In this document: in pieces, positions 45,399 to 53,745 of the stretch
Layout of the letters: each line of letters opens with the position of its first letter
How positions within the stretch are numbered: position 1 is the first letter of the stretch
From: CALLPQ01 sp038531745
Lineage (GTDB): Bacteria > Pseudomonadota > Alphaproteobacteria > Caulobacterales > Parvularculaceae
Assembly: GCA_038531745.1 (NCBI GenBank)
Contig: JBCBBJ010000009.1
Location: forward strand, 75,218 to 139,217
Length of the DNA stretch: 64,000 nucleotides
Direction of reading: 5' to 3'
Notes under the pieces: generated by a model
What the model saw: only the letters and a program-made list of their open reading frames with translations
The model's database searches: none
What the model was told of the DNA's origin: nothing
Program-made: the position numbers and the translations under genes

Positions 45399-46388
45399 TC
45401 AACGCGTGATCTTCGGTGGACCCAAGGCATGCTCGAGCGCTTTAGCATGGATTAAATGGTGACCACCGCCATAAACAACAATGATTTTTTCGTGACGCTG
45501 AAGGCTATCGGCAATCACCTCTACAATGTGACGATCACGGATATCTGCCACGGCCCGGGCCAGATCATTGCTGCGCCTGTTAAAACGCGGATGAGTAAAA
45601 TAAGCGTCCTCTGGTTGGTAGCCATCGGCGAATGAAACGCCGTTCATTGCCTCATACCAGGCGACGAACCCTTGAACAGATAGCGGCGCAGTTAAGGCAT
45701 CGCGTACGGCTGGTGCCATTGCCGCGTTCACGCGCTTGATATGGTCTGCCAGATTGAGTTCTCGATGATCCGTGAGCTGATCTTCACGCATCCACCGCTC
45801 TATCGACCGCAAGATGTGAAAATTCATCTGATCGTGCGCGTCAAACCCAAGCGGCAAAAGTAGCGGCAGACTATAATCATCGGGCGCTTCAGCACCGCGA
45901 AAATCACCACCCATTTGGTGTGCTGTTCGAATGGCAAGAAGCGCTTCGCTATCTGAGGGTTGCCCCTCTTCCAAATCGGCTTTACGTAAGAGCTCTGCGG
46001 GCTGATTAATAGCCGTGGACACATACCCCTCAACAAGCACAAGACCGGGGCCAGGATTGAAGCTCTTAAAGGCCCTGATCACCAATTGATGGGTTGGCGT
46101 GCGCGCATCGGCCTGATGCCGGGCAGCCACATAAATCAGCGTCTTCCCGCATGCACCATAGGTTGCCATGTAGGGGAATACGGTAATCGGTTGCTCATGG
46201 AACTGCGCCCAGGGCAAATTGTCCGCTGGCGTTGGCAGGCATGTGGGCCCGGTTTGGTCAGCAGTCTTCAGAATTTCGGCGGGCTGGCCGCAGCCCAAGA
46301 GGAGCACAGACGCGAAAACGGCCAAAAGCCTGGCACACCCTCTTGTTTCCCATGACAGTCCGAACGCAGCGGTCTTTGGAAATTGCAT
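45399..46388 (-). CDS. TraB/ChaN-like exported lipoprotein, tentative
   Basis: 329 residues. The N-terminus ends in a lipobox-like VLLLGCGQ (about residues 27-34), so the mature protein is likely a lipoprotein. The core has an early VAARHQAD, a LVEGYVS strand, and a late VVYGGGHHLIHAK; this spread of His/Glu motifs resembles the TraB-Tiki-ChaN-erythromycin esterase fold. That assignment rests on short motifs only. It converges with fpr and is divergent from the HNH gene across a 271-bp gap. Confidence 0.6.
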   Translation of the reverse strand: MQFPKTAAFGLSWETRGCARLLAVFASVLLLGCGQPAEILKTADQTGPTCLPTPADNLPWAQFHEQPITVFPYMATYGACGKTLIYVAARHQADARTPTHQLVIRAFKSFNPGPGLVLVEGYVSTAINQPAELLRKADLEEGQPSDSEALLAIRTAHQMGGDFRGAEAPDDYSLPLLLPLGFDAHDQMNFHILRSIERWMREDQLTDHRELNLADHIKRVNAAMAPAVRDALTAPLSVQGFVAWYEAMNGVSFADGYQPEDAYFTHPRFNRRSNDLARAVADIRDRHIVEVIADSLQRHEKIIVVYGGGHHLIHAKALEHALGPPKITR

Positions 46389-46590
46389 TGGTTAATCCTC
46401 TCCACCGCTGTCCGCCTTGAGACCTATGGGGCCATTGTTTCTGTGACAATTCCGCCACCATTTATGTCACAGTCCTGTCACCAGGAATCAGCTATGTTTC
46501 CGGTATAGGAGTTGAGTATAGTCCTTCCAAAGGAGAATGTGGTTTCAGGCACCGGGTTTCGCATACGATAGGCCCCGACTTTACTGATTT

Positions 46591-46656
46591 CGCCGGGAGT
46601 GCCCTAGGCACTCTCATCGGCGCCACCAATCTCGTGTTTTCAAAAAATGAGGTGGT
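46591..46656 (+). promoter_or_regulatory. Structured leader of the HNH endonuclease gene
   Basis: Two adjacent stems are possible. The first, 46591-46622, pairs GGAGTGCC with GGCACTCT around a three-base CTA loop and extends through CGCCG/CGGCG with a small bulge. The second pairs GCCACC (46622-46627) with GGTGGT (46651-46656), which includes the G-rich GAGGTGG ribosome-binding segment just before the GTG start. Folding would hide the ribosome-binding site, so control of translation is possible. Confidence 0.45.
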
Positions 46657-46659
46657 CTT

Positions 46660-47226
46660 GTGAATGTGCACGAGGTTTCCCCCGAAAGTTGTCCGGCATT
46701 AGTACTCAATGCGGATTTTCGGCCGCTGAGCTATTTTCCGCTTTCGCTATGGTCCTGGCAGGACGCCCTAAAGGCCGTTTTTCTAGATCGTGTTGAAGTT
46801 GTAGCCCATTATGACAAGCTAGTGCGTAGTCCGTCCTTTGAGATGCAACTGCCATCGGTTGTCTCGCTCAAAAGCTATATCAGCCATTCGCGCACGCCAG
46901 CTTTCACGCGGTTTAATGTGTTTTTACGGGATAGTTTTTCCTGCCAATATTGCGGATCAACCGAGCGTGACATGCTTACATTCGACCATGTGATCCCGCG
47001 GTCCAAGGGCGGTAAAACCACGTGGACGAATATCGTAGCGGCCTGTAGCCCCTGCAACATTAAAAAGGGCGGGCGCTTGCCCAAACATGCCAGAATGTTT
47101 CCACACCACACGCCGGTGCGCCCAACCATGTATGAATTGAATGATCGGGGCCGCGCCTTCCCGCCGCAATATCTGCATGATAGCTGGCAGGATTATCTTT
47201 ACTGGGACACCGAACTGGAGCCATAA
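46660..47226 (+). CDS. HNH endonuclease family protein
   Basis: 188 residues from a GTG preceded by GAGGTGG. The N-terminal part (ALVLNADFRPLSYFPLSLWSW) is typical of a widespread single-gene HNH family in alphaproteobacteria and cyanobacteria. The HNH core is CQYCGSTERDMLTFDHVIPRSKGGKTTWTNIVAACSPCN, written in part as CQYCG..DHV..N..CSPCN, with two zinc CxxC pairs and the D-H-V catalytic His. The role of this chromosomal family is unknown; it is not part of a visible restriction or phage system. The GT2 gene follows 24 bp later. Confidence 0.88.
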   Translation: MNVHEVSPESCPALVLNADFRPLSYFPLSLWSWQDALKAVFLDRVEVVAHYDKLVRSPSFEMQLPSVVSLKSYISHSRTPAFTRFNVFLRDSFSCQYCGSTERDMLTFDHVIPRSKGGKTTWTNIVAACSPCNIKKGGRLPKHARMFPHHTPVRPTMYELNDRGRAFPPQYLHDSWQDYLYWDTELEP

Positions 47227-47250
47227 GCGCCGCACGAAAGGAAAGCGCTT

Positions 47251-48276
47251 TTGTCCACGTCCGATGATATTGGCCTCGAGCACACGATCACTGTCATCAT
47301 CGTCAATTACAATGCCGGTGCGCGTCTTGCGAAATGTCTTCGGCATCTGGAAACCCAAAGTTTTCGAAATTTCGACATTATTATCATCGATAATGCGTCT
47401 ACGGATGGGTCGCTAGAAGCGGCCGAAGCCTCCCCCCTTTCAATTTCTATTCTCCGCGAGGATGACAATCACGGGTTTGCCCGCGCCAATAATATTGCCG
47501 CACGCATGGCACGGGGCACTTGGCTTGCATTTCTCAATCCCGATGCCTACGCGCATGAAGACTGGCTTGCCAGTCTGATGTCGGCCACCGAGCGGTATGG
47601 GCACGTGGATGCATTTGGCTCCACCCAATTGAATGCACAGGACCCGGCAATTATCGATGGCTTAGGGGATGCCTATCACGCCTTTGGCGTTCCCTACCGC
47701 GGTGGATTTGGTCAGCAGACAGATCAGATTCCGAACGATGGCGCGTGTTTTTCCCCCTGCGCCGCGGCAATGCTAATGCGCAAAAGCCGTTTCGAGCAGC
47801 TCGGCGGTTTTGACGAGCGTTATTTCTGTTACGGCGAAGATGTTGATCTTGGCTTTCGTTTGCGCCTGGCCGGTGGGCATGCGGTTCAAGTGCGCGAGGC
47901 GGTCGTGCACCATGAGGGCTCGGCCCTTTCCGGGCGATATTCTGACTTCACGGTTTATCACGGCAACCGAAATCGCATCTGGGGCTGGTTCAAAAATATG
48001 CCGTTGCCTTTGCTAGTGACGCTTTTGCCGTTCCACTTGGCGGTCAATCTCTATTTGTTGATACGCGCCTATGGCGTCAATATTGGCCCAGCCTATGCCC
48101 GCGCGCTGCGCGACGGGTATGGGGGGCTCGGTGCCATTTGGGCAGCGCGGCGGGCCGAACCGGCGCGCCGCGCATCGCTTGTTGCATTGATCCGTGCCCT
48201 GACTTGGTCGCCCATGAAGGTTTCCAGGCGGGCACCTGACCTAAAGCCACTGCCAAACAGACAGACACAGCCTTAA
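47251..48276 (+). CDS. Family 2 glycosyltransferase
   Basis: 341 residues; the start is a TTG after AGGAAAG. GT-A features: VIIVNYNAGARLAKCLRHL, IIIDNASTDGSLEAAE, GFARANNIAARMARG, the LAFLNPDAYAHEDW DxD-like site, and GGFDERYFCYGEDVDLGFRLRLAG. The C-terminus has a hydrophobic stretch (about 260-285). It is clearly related in plan to the GT2 protein at 43370 but not a close copy. It probably acts in surface polysaccharide synthesis. Its end overlaps the convergent pirin gene by four bases. Confidence 0.9.
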   Translation: MSTSDDIGLEHTITVIIVNYNAGARLAKCLRHLETQSFRNFDIIIIDNASTDGSLEAAEASPLSISILREDDNHGFARANNIAARMARGTWLAFLNPDAYAHEDWLASLMSATERYGHVDAFGSTQLNAQDPAIIDGLGDAYHAFGVPYRGGFGQQTDQIPNDGACFSPCAAAMLMRKSRFEQLGGFDERYFCYGEDVDLGFRLRLAGGHAVQVREAVVHHEGSALSGRYSDFTVYHGNRNRIWGWFKNMPLPLLVTLLPFHLAVNLYLLIRAYGVNIGPAYARALRDGYGGLGAIWAARRAEPARRASLVALIRALTWSPMKVSRRAPDLKPLPNRQTQP

Positions 48277-48968
48277 GCAAGATCGAAAAGCAGCACTTCA
48301 GCGTCGCTTAACGCTTCCATTTCAATTTCCGCGAGATCGGAGATCGCTAAGCCATCTCCGGGCTGCAAGATATGGTCGTTGATTTCGACCCCGCCGCGGG
48401 CAATCTGCACCCAGCCATGACGCCCTTCCGCAAATCGATGGGTGATCTTCTCACCCGGTTTGAAAACACCGGCGTAAAGATCCGTATCTTGATGGATCGT
48501 CAACGCCCCATCGCGGCCATCACGCGCAGCCACCAAACGCAGTTGACCGTTGCGCTCATCGCCAAAGGTTTTTTGCTCATACCCTGGCGTGATCCCCTGT
48601 TTATCCGGTAGCAACCAGATTTGCAGGAAATGCACAGGCTTGTCCTTTGACCCATTGAACTCCGAATGGTGGATACCGGTGCCGGCGCTCATTCGCTGCA
48701 CGTCACCAGGGCGGATGATTGAGCCGGTGCCGAGCGAGTCTTTGTGTTCCAGCGCGCCGTCAAGCACATAAGAGATAATCTCCATATTGGCATGGCCGTG
48801 CTCACCAAAGCCCGCGCCGGGCTGAACCCTATCCTCATTGATCACCCTTAGTGCGCGAAAGCCCACATGCCGAGGATCATGGTACTGACCAAATGAAAAT
48901 GTGTGGTTGGTATCAAGCCAGCCAAAATTATGGTGGCCGCGTTCATCGGCCCGTCTAAGAGTTAACAT
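48273..48968 (-). CDS. Pirin family protein (bicupin)
   Basis: 231 residues; ATG after AAAAGGA. The pirin N-terminal cupin is intact with NFGWLDTNHTFSFGQYHD, FGEHGHANMEIISYVLDG and the HSEFNGS segment, giving the metal ligands (three His and a Glu). The C-terminal cupin is complete. YhhW/YhaK-type pirins can have quercetinase activity in vitro; in vivo roles include redox-linked regulation. It lies 27 bp downstream of azoR on the same strand, so the two form an operon. Confidence 0.93.
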   Translation of the reverse strand: MLTLRRADERGHHNFGWLDTNHTFSFGQYHDPRHVGFRALRVINEDRVQPGAGFGEHGHANMEIISYVLDGALEHKDSLGTGSIIRPGDVQRMSAGTGIHHSEFNGSKDKPVHFLQIWLLPDKQGITPGYEQKTFGDERNGQLRLVAARDGRDGALTIHQDTDLYAGVFKPGEKITHRFAEGRHGWVQIARGGVEINDHILQPGDGLAISDLAEIEMEALSDAEVLLFDLA

Positions 48969-48995
48969 GGGATCGTTCCTTTTAAGAAGGTGCGC

Positions 48996-49634
48996 CTAGT
49001 CGGTTAGCGGCTGTTGCACATAGCCCAGCACATCGTCCAGTACCTGCTCCAGATTACGTTGGGCGTTTTGTTCAGCTTTTTGCTCGTCAACCATCTGTTG
49101 ATCAGCGGCTATGATCGAAACATCTGTGATGCCCACAAAGCCTAATATGTGGCGCAAATAGCCGGTAGAAAAATCGATATCACTGCCGATCTTTGTGCCA
49201 CCAGACGCGGTAATGATCACTGCGCGTTTTTGTGTGAGCAATCCTTTCGGGCCATCCGGTGTATACTGAAACGTACGCCGTGCGCGTGCAATTTGATCGA
49301 TCCAAGCTTTGAGCGAAGCCGGCACCCCGAAATTGTAAATTGGGGCACCTAACACGATTAGGTCGGTACGTTCTAACTCCTCCACCAACATATCGGAAAA
49401 GCTTAGCGTAGCCTGCGCCGCCGCAGATCGCTCCGTAGGCGGTGTAAAGTTCGCCGTAACCCATGCCTCATCGATGAGAGGCATGCCGTCTGCAAGATCA
49501 CGGTTCGTGATTTCGGCTACGACGCCAACATTGCGCAAGCCGGTGAGGAATTTGTCGGTTAGGGCCCGCGTTGCAGAGCCTGTATGACGCGCGCTGGCGT
49601 CAATGCGTAGGATACGCAGAGCAGAATTGGCCAT
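48996..49634 (-). CDS. azoR: FMN-dependent NADH-azoreductase / quinone reductase AzoR
   Basis: 212 residues; ATG after AAAGGATCATTCCC. Flavodoxin-fold: the phosphate loop RIDASARHTGSATRAL, the FMN-side APIYNFGVPASLKAWIDQIARA segment and IITASGGTKIGS are all characteristic of AzoR. These enzymes reduce quinones by two electrons and azo compounds in vitro, protecting from thiol and quinone stress. It is divergent from a LysR gene with an operator-like palindrome, and followed by pirin. Confidence 0.94.
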   Translation of the reverse strand: MANSALRILRIDASARHTGSATRALTDKFLTGLRNVGVVAEITNRDLADGMPLIDEAWVTANFTPPTERSAAAQATLSFSDMLVEELERTDLIVLGAPIYNFGVPASLKAWIDQIARARRTFQYTPDGPKGLLTQKRAVIITASGGTKIGSDIDFSTGYLRHILGFVGITDVSIIAADQQMVDEQKAEQNAQRNLEQVLDDVLGYVQQPLTD

Positions 49635-49767
49635 GGGAATGATCCTTTTGAAACGTGTCGCGGCGGCATGCAGGTCACCCCAACAAAAGAGGGCGAAAAC
49701 CCATTGTTACCGGTGATAGTGCTAATTTAATTGTTCCCACCTAACGCTAAAAGCCATTGAGTTTCGA

Positions 49768-49798
49768 ATTCATTGTTCGTAAATATCGAACAATGAAT
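49768..49798. promoter_or_regulatory. Perfect inverted repeat, candidate LysR operator overlapping its own start codon
   Basis: ATTCATTGTTCG and CGAACAATGAAT are exact reverse complements, 12 bases each, around a TAAATAT spacer. The right arm contains the ATG (49793-49795) of the LysR gene. A dyad with an AT-rich centre fits the T-N11-A type of LysR site. Bound protein would block its own gene and could activate azoR about 140 bp away. Confidence 0.75.
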
Positions 49799-50701
49799 GA
49801 GTTAGACCAATTGCAGAGCTTTGTGGCGATTGCCCGCGCCGGCTCTATTTCCCGCGCTGCGCGCCAGACCCACATGGCCAAGTCAGTTCTGAGCAAACGC
49901 CTTGCGGATCTTGAAGCCCGCCTTGGCACGAGCCTGATCACCCGCACCACGCGCTCACTTTCCCTTACCGATAGTGGTGCACAGTTTTTACGCCGGGCCG
50001 AGGCTATTCTGGACGAGCTTGCCGAAGCTGAACGCGAGGCTAGGGGTAGTGTTGGGGCGCTAGCGGGCAAATTGCGCGTGGCGGCGCCGCTCTCCTTCGG
50101 TTTGGCGCATCTGGAGCCCGTGATCGCCGACTTTATCCTGAAGCACCCGGACCTTGACGTGGAGATCGACTTTTCTGACCGGCAGATCAATCTTGTGGAA
50201 GACCAGATTGATGTGGCTGTGCGGATTGGCGATCTGGCTGATTCGAGCCTTATTGCCCGCAAGGTTGCCCCCATTCACCATCAGGTGGCAGCCGCCCCGA
50301 CCTTTTGGGAACGCCACGGCGTGCCAACCCATCCTGACGATCTGGCCAGCCTTGATTGCCTTCACTATCTCAACCTCGCCCGCCCTGAACAATTACCGTG
50401 GTGGGGACCGCGAGGCACCAGCGGGGTGGTGCGCCCGTCAATCCGGCTCCTCGCCAGCAATGGTGATTTCCTCGCCGATCTCGCCGCCCGCGGCTGTGGT
50501 TTCGTGGCGGAACCCGCCTTTATCCTGGCGCCGTTGGTGGCGGCGGGGCGGTTGCAACCGGTGCTCGAGGATTATGAATGGGCAGCCATGAACCTCTATG
50601 TGATTTTTGCACCCAATAGGCGGATCAGCGCCAAGGCGCGTGCATTTGCCGATGCTATCATCGAACAATTTTCGTCGGCTTCAAATCCGACAAAACTGTA
50701 A
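49793..50701 (+). CDS. LysR family transcriptional regulator
   Basis: About 302 residues from the ATG at 49793, which gives the standard LysR N-terminus ELDQLQSFVAIARAGSISRAARQ; a TTG 12 codons upstream is less likely. The HTH continues AKSVLSKRLADLEARLG and the substrate-binding domain begins near residue 90 (LRVAAPLSFGLAHL). The family's usual Asp-rich IDVAVRIGDL segment is present. It probably controls azoR-pirin. No clear Shine-Dalgarno lies before the ATG, so the mRNA may be leaderless or weakly translated. Confidence 0.92.
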   Translation: MNELDQLQSFVAIARAGSISRAARQTHMAKSVLSKRLADLEARLGTSLITRTTRSLSLTDSGAQFLRRAEAILDELAEAEREARGSVGALAGKLRVAAPLSFGLAHLEPVIADFILKHPDLDVEIDFSDRQINLVEDQIDVAVRIGDLADSSLIARKVAPIHHQVAAAPTFWERHGVPTHPDDLASLDCLHYLNLARPEQLPWWGPRGTSGVVRPSIRLLASNGDFLADLAARGCGFVAEPAFILAPLVAAGRLQPVLEDYEWAAMNLYVIFAPNRRISAKARAFADAIIEQFSSASNPTKL

Positions 50702-50790
50702 CGCGGGAAACACAAGTTTGAGCCTTTAATCCTTATACTGCACACCCTTAGGCTCAATACCCCATACACAACTGTTTTAGGAGAGAACGC

Positions 50791-51555
50791 ATGACAGCTT
50801 CCATCAAACAAAGAATTGCCCGGCTGGAGGCGCTCGATTTTGGCCCCACCTATACCGAAGACATCCGTATTGGCATTTCACCGCTGAATGAGACACCCCC
50901 CGCCGGGGCGGGTGCGACCGTGATGCCAGGAACGACTATCGCATTCAGTGATGATATACTCGCCGATCTCCGCGGTGATCTTGAAGATGCGATATTGCTT
51001 TCGTCTATGGCCGCTGACCAAAAGGCGACCCGGCGCTATCCATCGCGTGAGTGGTATACGGAATATCAAGGCTGGCTGGAGACTTGCGGCTTCCTTATTC
51101 AGAGTACCGCCTTTCAACGGCGCTTAACATCAAAGTCGGTGTTCAGAATTGCCGATGAAGCGCTCGATTTTATCGGCGCGGTTACCGGCGGCACGGCCGC
51201 GCTTTCGGTGTTGCAATCAACCCTGATGGCCCTGTCGGAAAAAGCCGATGATGACGGGCTTATCGCTCTGTTTGAAAGCGAAACCAAAAACGCGGGCGAT
51301 GGGGCGTTTCAATTGGGCCAGGCTAGCCTCTCCGGCGATGGGCGCGCTGTTCTGCCATTTGGCTTATTCGCTTTCCGATCCACGTCCATCAAGAAGAAGT
51401 TTCTGTTTTTTTCGTGGGATAAAGATGCGGTCGAACTCTTTGCCTCTGCGTCCTCGGCGATTTTTACGCAGGCGGACTATGCGCCACTGCGCGATCAAGT
51501 GAACAGCCTGATCGCTAACCGTCGTAAGGAGCGACTTTCCCGGTTGACGATCTAA
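50791..51555 (+). CDS. Unknown protein paired with a subtilisin
   Basis: 254 residues; ATG after AGGAGAGAACGC. No signal peptide, no membrane helix. I cannot name its family, though parts of the layout look like uncharacterised bacterial and fungal proteins: an extended N-terminus with MPGTTIAFSDDIL, a helical block, the aromatic element SREWYTEYQGWLETCGFLIQS (read as W-Y-x-x-Y-x-x-x-L-x-x-x-G-F-x-I-Q), then an Ala/Leu-rich helix pair (TGGTAALSVLQSTLMALSE) and a C-terminal beta-rich part (LPFGLFAFRS, KFLFFSWDK). A subtilisin gene follows 111 bp later. It could be a protease substrate, inhibitor or effector; that is inference from pairing only. Confidence 0.8.
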   Translation: MTASIKQRIARLEALDFGPTYTEDIRIGISPLNETPPAGAGATVMPGTTIAFSDDILADLRGDLEDAILLSSMAADQKATRRYPSREWYTEYQGWLETCGFLIQSTAFQRRLTSKSVFRIADEALDFIGAVTGGTAALSVLQSTLMALSEKADDDGLIALFESETKNAGDGAFQLGQASLSGDGRAVLPFGLFAFRSTSIKKKFLFFSWDKDAVELFASASSAIFTQADYAPLRDQVNSLIANRRKERLSRLTI

Positions 51556-51568
51556 AGAGACATAATGA

Positions 51569-51615
51569 GCGGTTTCCGAACGCCGGTTTTGTACTCGGAA
51601 CTGGTCAAAAACCGC
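51569..51615 (+). promoter_or_regulatory. Inverted repeat between the unknown gene and the subtilisin gene
   Basis: GCGGTTT and AAACCGC form a seven-base-pair outer stem around a 33-base loop that holds a shorter CCGA/TCGG pairing. There is no T-tract, so it is not a clear terminator; it may stabilise or attenuate the transcript. Confidence 0.3.
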
Positions 51616-51666
51616 CCAAGACAATCGACTTGGAGTAAACCACGGCATTCTTTATAAGGAGCAGTT

Positions 51667-52923
51667 ATGGATTATGTTGTTCTACGCGATATGTCGATGT
51701 TGCCCACGGGAGAACCCCTGACCACGCCTTCAAGGGGCCCCTTTGCCCGCCCCGCAGGTCTTCCGCCAGGTCGCACAATGCGCCGCACGGATGCACCTGG
51801 CCTTCAAGGGGTTAAGGTCGAGCGGCACGATTTATCCCAAGGTGACCTAAGCGATGTGGAACGGGACCCAACGATTATTGGCGCGGCACAAGCCTTTCCT
51901 ACGCGCCTAATCACCCCCCTCGAAGACGCCCCCGCTGCATCCGACAACATGGTGGTTAATGGTAGCGCCTGGGGCATTGACGCGGTTGGCGCCACAAGTG
52001 CGACTGTCGATGGTGCCGATACGATCGTCGCTGTTCTTGATACTGGAATTGATAATACGCACACGGCATTTTCCGGAATGACCCTAATTGAGGAAGACTT
52101 TAGCCGAACAATTAATGGTGATGCTGACGGTCACGGCACCCATTGTGCCGGAACCATTTTTGGGCGTGATGTTGATAATACTCGCATTGGCGTCGCCCGC
52201 GGTGTGACCACAGGTCTCATTGGTAAAGTGTTCCGCGATGACGGCACGGGCGATACAGGCATGATTGTTGATGCCATGAAATGGGCAACCGATAATGGAG
52301 CCCACATAATCTCCATGTCTTTGGGCTTTGATTTTCCGGGCTATGTTAATCGTCTTATCACGGAGGGAAATTACCCACCGGATGCAGCCGCCTCCCTTGC
52401 CTTGCAGGGTTATCGTCAGAACGTTCAGCTTTTCGACAGTCTCGTCGCCCTGTTGGGCTCGGCAGCCAATGCGGGCCTTGCCAGCGACGCCTTGATTTTT
52501 GCAGCGGCTGGCAATTCAAACGACCAAACGCGGGACCCCCGGTTGGAAATTGCTGTTTCCATGCCGGCAGCAACCGAAGGCATTGTTTCTGTGGGCGCTG
52601 TGCAACAATCCGATGACGGATTGTCGATAGCCCCTTTCTCAAACACTCTGCCACAAATTGTTGGGCCAGGCGTCAATATTCTTTCGGCCCAGGCGGGCGG
52701 TGGTCTGACGGCCATAAGCGGTACGAGCATGGCAACCCCGCATATGGCCGGTCTTGCGGCATTGTGGCGGTCAGCCCTGATTAAGCGCGGCCGGACACCA
52801 ACAGCGGACCGCATCCGCACACAGATTCTGGCGACGGCAACGCGTACTCCCCTTGCCGCCGGTTTTGATCCCAGCGATATGGGCGAAGGCCTTGGCCAAG
52901 CGCCAGCTCCCTTGATCGGATAA
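51667..52923 (+). CDS. S8 family (subtilisin-like) serine peptidase without signal peptide
   Basis: 418 residues; ATG after AAGGAGCAGTT. The catalytic set is complete: Asp125 in VLDTGID, His156 in GHGTHCAGT, oxyanion Asn283 in AAAGNSN, and Ser354 in SGTSMATPHMAG. The first 95 residues are Pro-, Arg- and Asp-rich and may act as a propeptide. No signal peptide or membrane anchor is present, so it is predicted to stay in the cytoplasm or use another exit route. It lies downstream of the unknown 254-residue gene and is followed by convergent rsmD. Confidence 0.9.
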   Translation: MDYVVLRDMSMLPTGEPLTTPSRGPFARPAGLPPGRTMRRTDAPGLQGVKVERHDLSQGDLSDVERDPTIIGAAQAFPTRLITPLEDAPAASDNMVVNGSAWGIDAVGATSATVDGADTIVAVLDTGIDNTHTAFSGMTLIEEDFSRTINGDADGHGTHCAGTIFGRDVDNTRIGVARGVTTGLIGKVFRDDGTGDTGMIVDAMKWATDNGAHIISMSLGFDFPGYVNRLITEGNYPPDAAASLALQGYRQNVQLFDSLVALLGSAANAGLASDALIFAAAGNSNDQTRDPRLEIAVSMPAATEGIVSVGAVQQSDDGLSIAPFSNTLPQIVGPGVNILSAQAGGGLTAISGTSMATPHMAGLAALWRSALIKRGRTPTADRIRTQILATATRTPLAAGFDPSDMGEGLGQAPAPLIG

Positions 52924-52983
52924 GACAAAAACCCACCAAGCTCAAATGTACTCATCCGGGGGCAGATCGGTCCAAGGAACGCC

Positions 52984-53580
52984 TCAAGGAGCCGGGGGGA
53001 GACCGAAGGAGCCCAAACCAAAAAAGAGAAGCCGCGTATCGCCATAGGCGCGATCGTCAAGAGTGGTTAGGCCTTCTACCGCGGGAAGCGGATCGGTCCT
53101 TGCCTGTTCCAGAACAATCAGCGCGCCGCAGGCAAGCCATTGACCACTGATCAGGGAGCGGATCGTCGGCTCGGCCAGCCCTTTCCCGTAGGGCGGGTCA
53201 AGAAATGCCAGGGTGAAAGGCCCCCCAGCACTGGCCGGGATTTTACCAAGGGCAGCGGCACTGCGGCGATGGATACGCGTCTGGCCAAAGAGATTGAGCG
53301 CCTCGATATTGTCGCGGATGACCGCGCGGGCCCCCGCGTCCGTTTCAACGAACAAACAAAACCCGGCACCGCGCGACAGAGCTTCCAACCCCAGGGCACC
53401 GGAACCGGCATAAAGGTCAATGACCCGTGCCCCCGCAAGATCAGTAGCCACATCGGGCCAGCGCCCATGGGCCAGGACGTTAAAGAGCGCCTCACGGGTG
53501 CGATCGGTGGTGGGGCGGGTAGCTTGCCCTTTCGGGGCATGGATCGGTCGGCCCCGATAGCCACCACCAACAATCCGCAT
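52984..53580 (-). CDS. rsmD: 16S rRNA (guanine966-N2)-methyltransferase RsmD
   Basis: 198 residues. It starts MRIVGGGYRGRPIHAPKGQATRPTTDR and continues REALFNVLAH, both typical of RsmD. The SAM-binding strand is VIDLYAGSGALGLEALSRGA and the catalytic motif is LAFLDPPYGKGL. It methylates G966 in the 30S subunit. In many alphaproteobacteria this gene sits beside the rluB-type synthase and tadA; here they are about 3.3 kb away. Confidence 0.94.
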   Translation of the reverse strand: MRIVGGGYRGRPIHAPKGQATRPTTDRTREALFNVLAHGRWPDVATDLAGARVIDLYAGSGALGLEALSRGAGFCLFVETDAGARAVIRDNIEALNLFGQTRIHRRSAAALGKIPASAGGPFTLAFLDPPYGKGLAEPTIRSLISGQWLACGALIVLEQARTDPLPAVEGLTTLDDRAYGDTRLLFFGLGSFGLPPAP

Positions 53581-53745
53581 AGGGTTTAGTCCGTTTGTAA
53601 AAGGAATTGCTGGGTAACAAGACAGCTACGGTCACGTTTGGTAGAACGTACGCACACAGACCATAAGCAAGGCGGCTGGTATGACGAATGGCCGGCAATC
53701 AAAAGGATCACCGGCCATCAATGATTTTGCAGGCGTGGATTGCGC

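Noticed and set aside
50791..52923. Reading the subtilisin cassette as phage or transposon cargo
   Set aside because: No integrase, transposase, inverted repeats or attachment site seen nearby.
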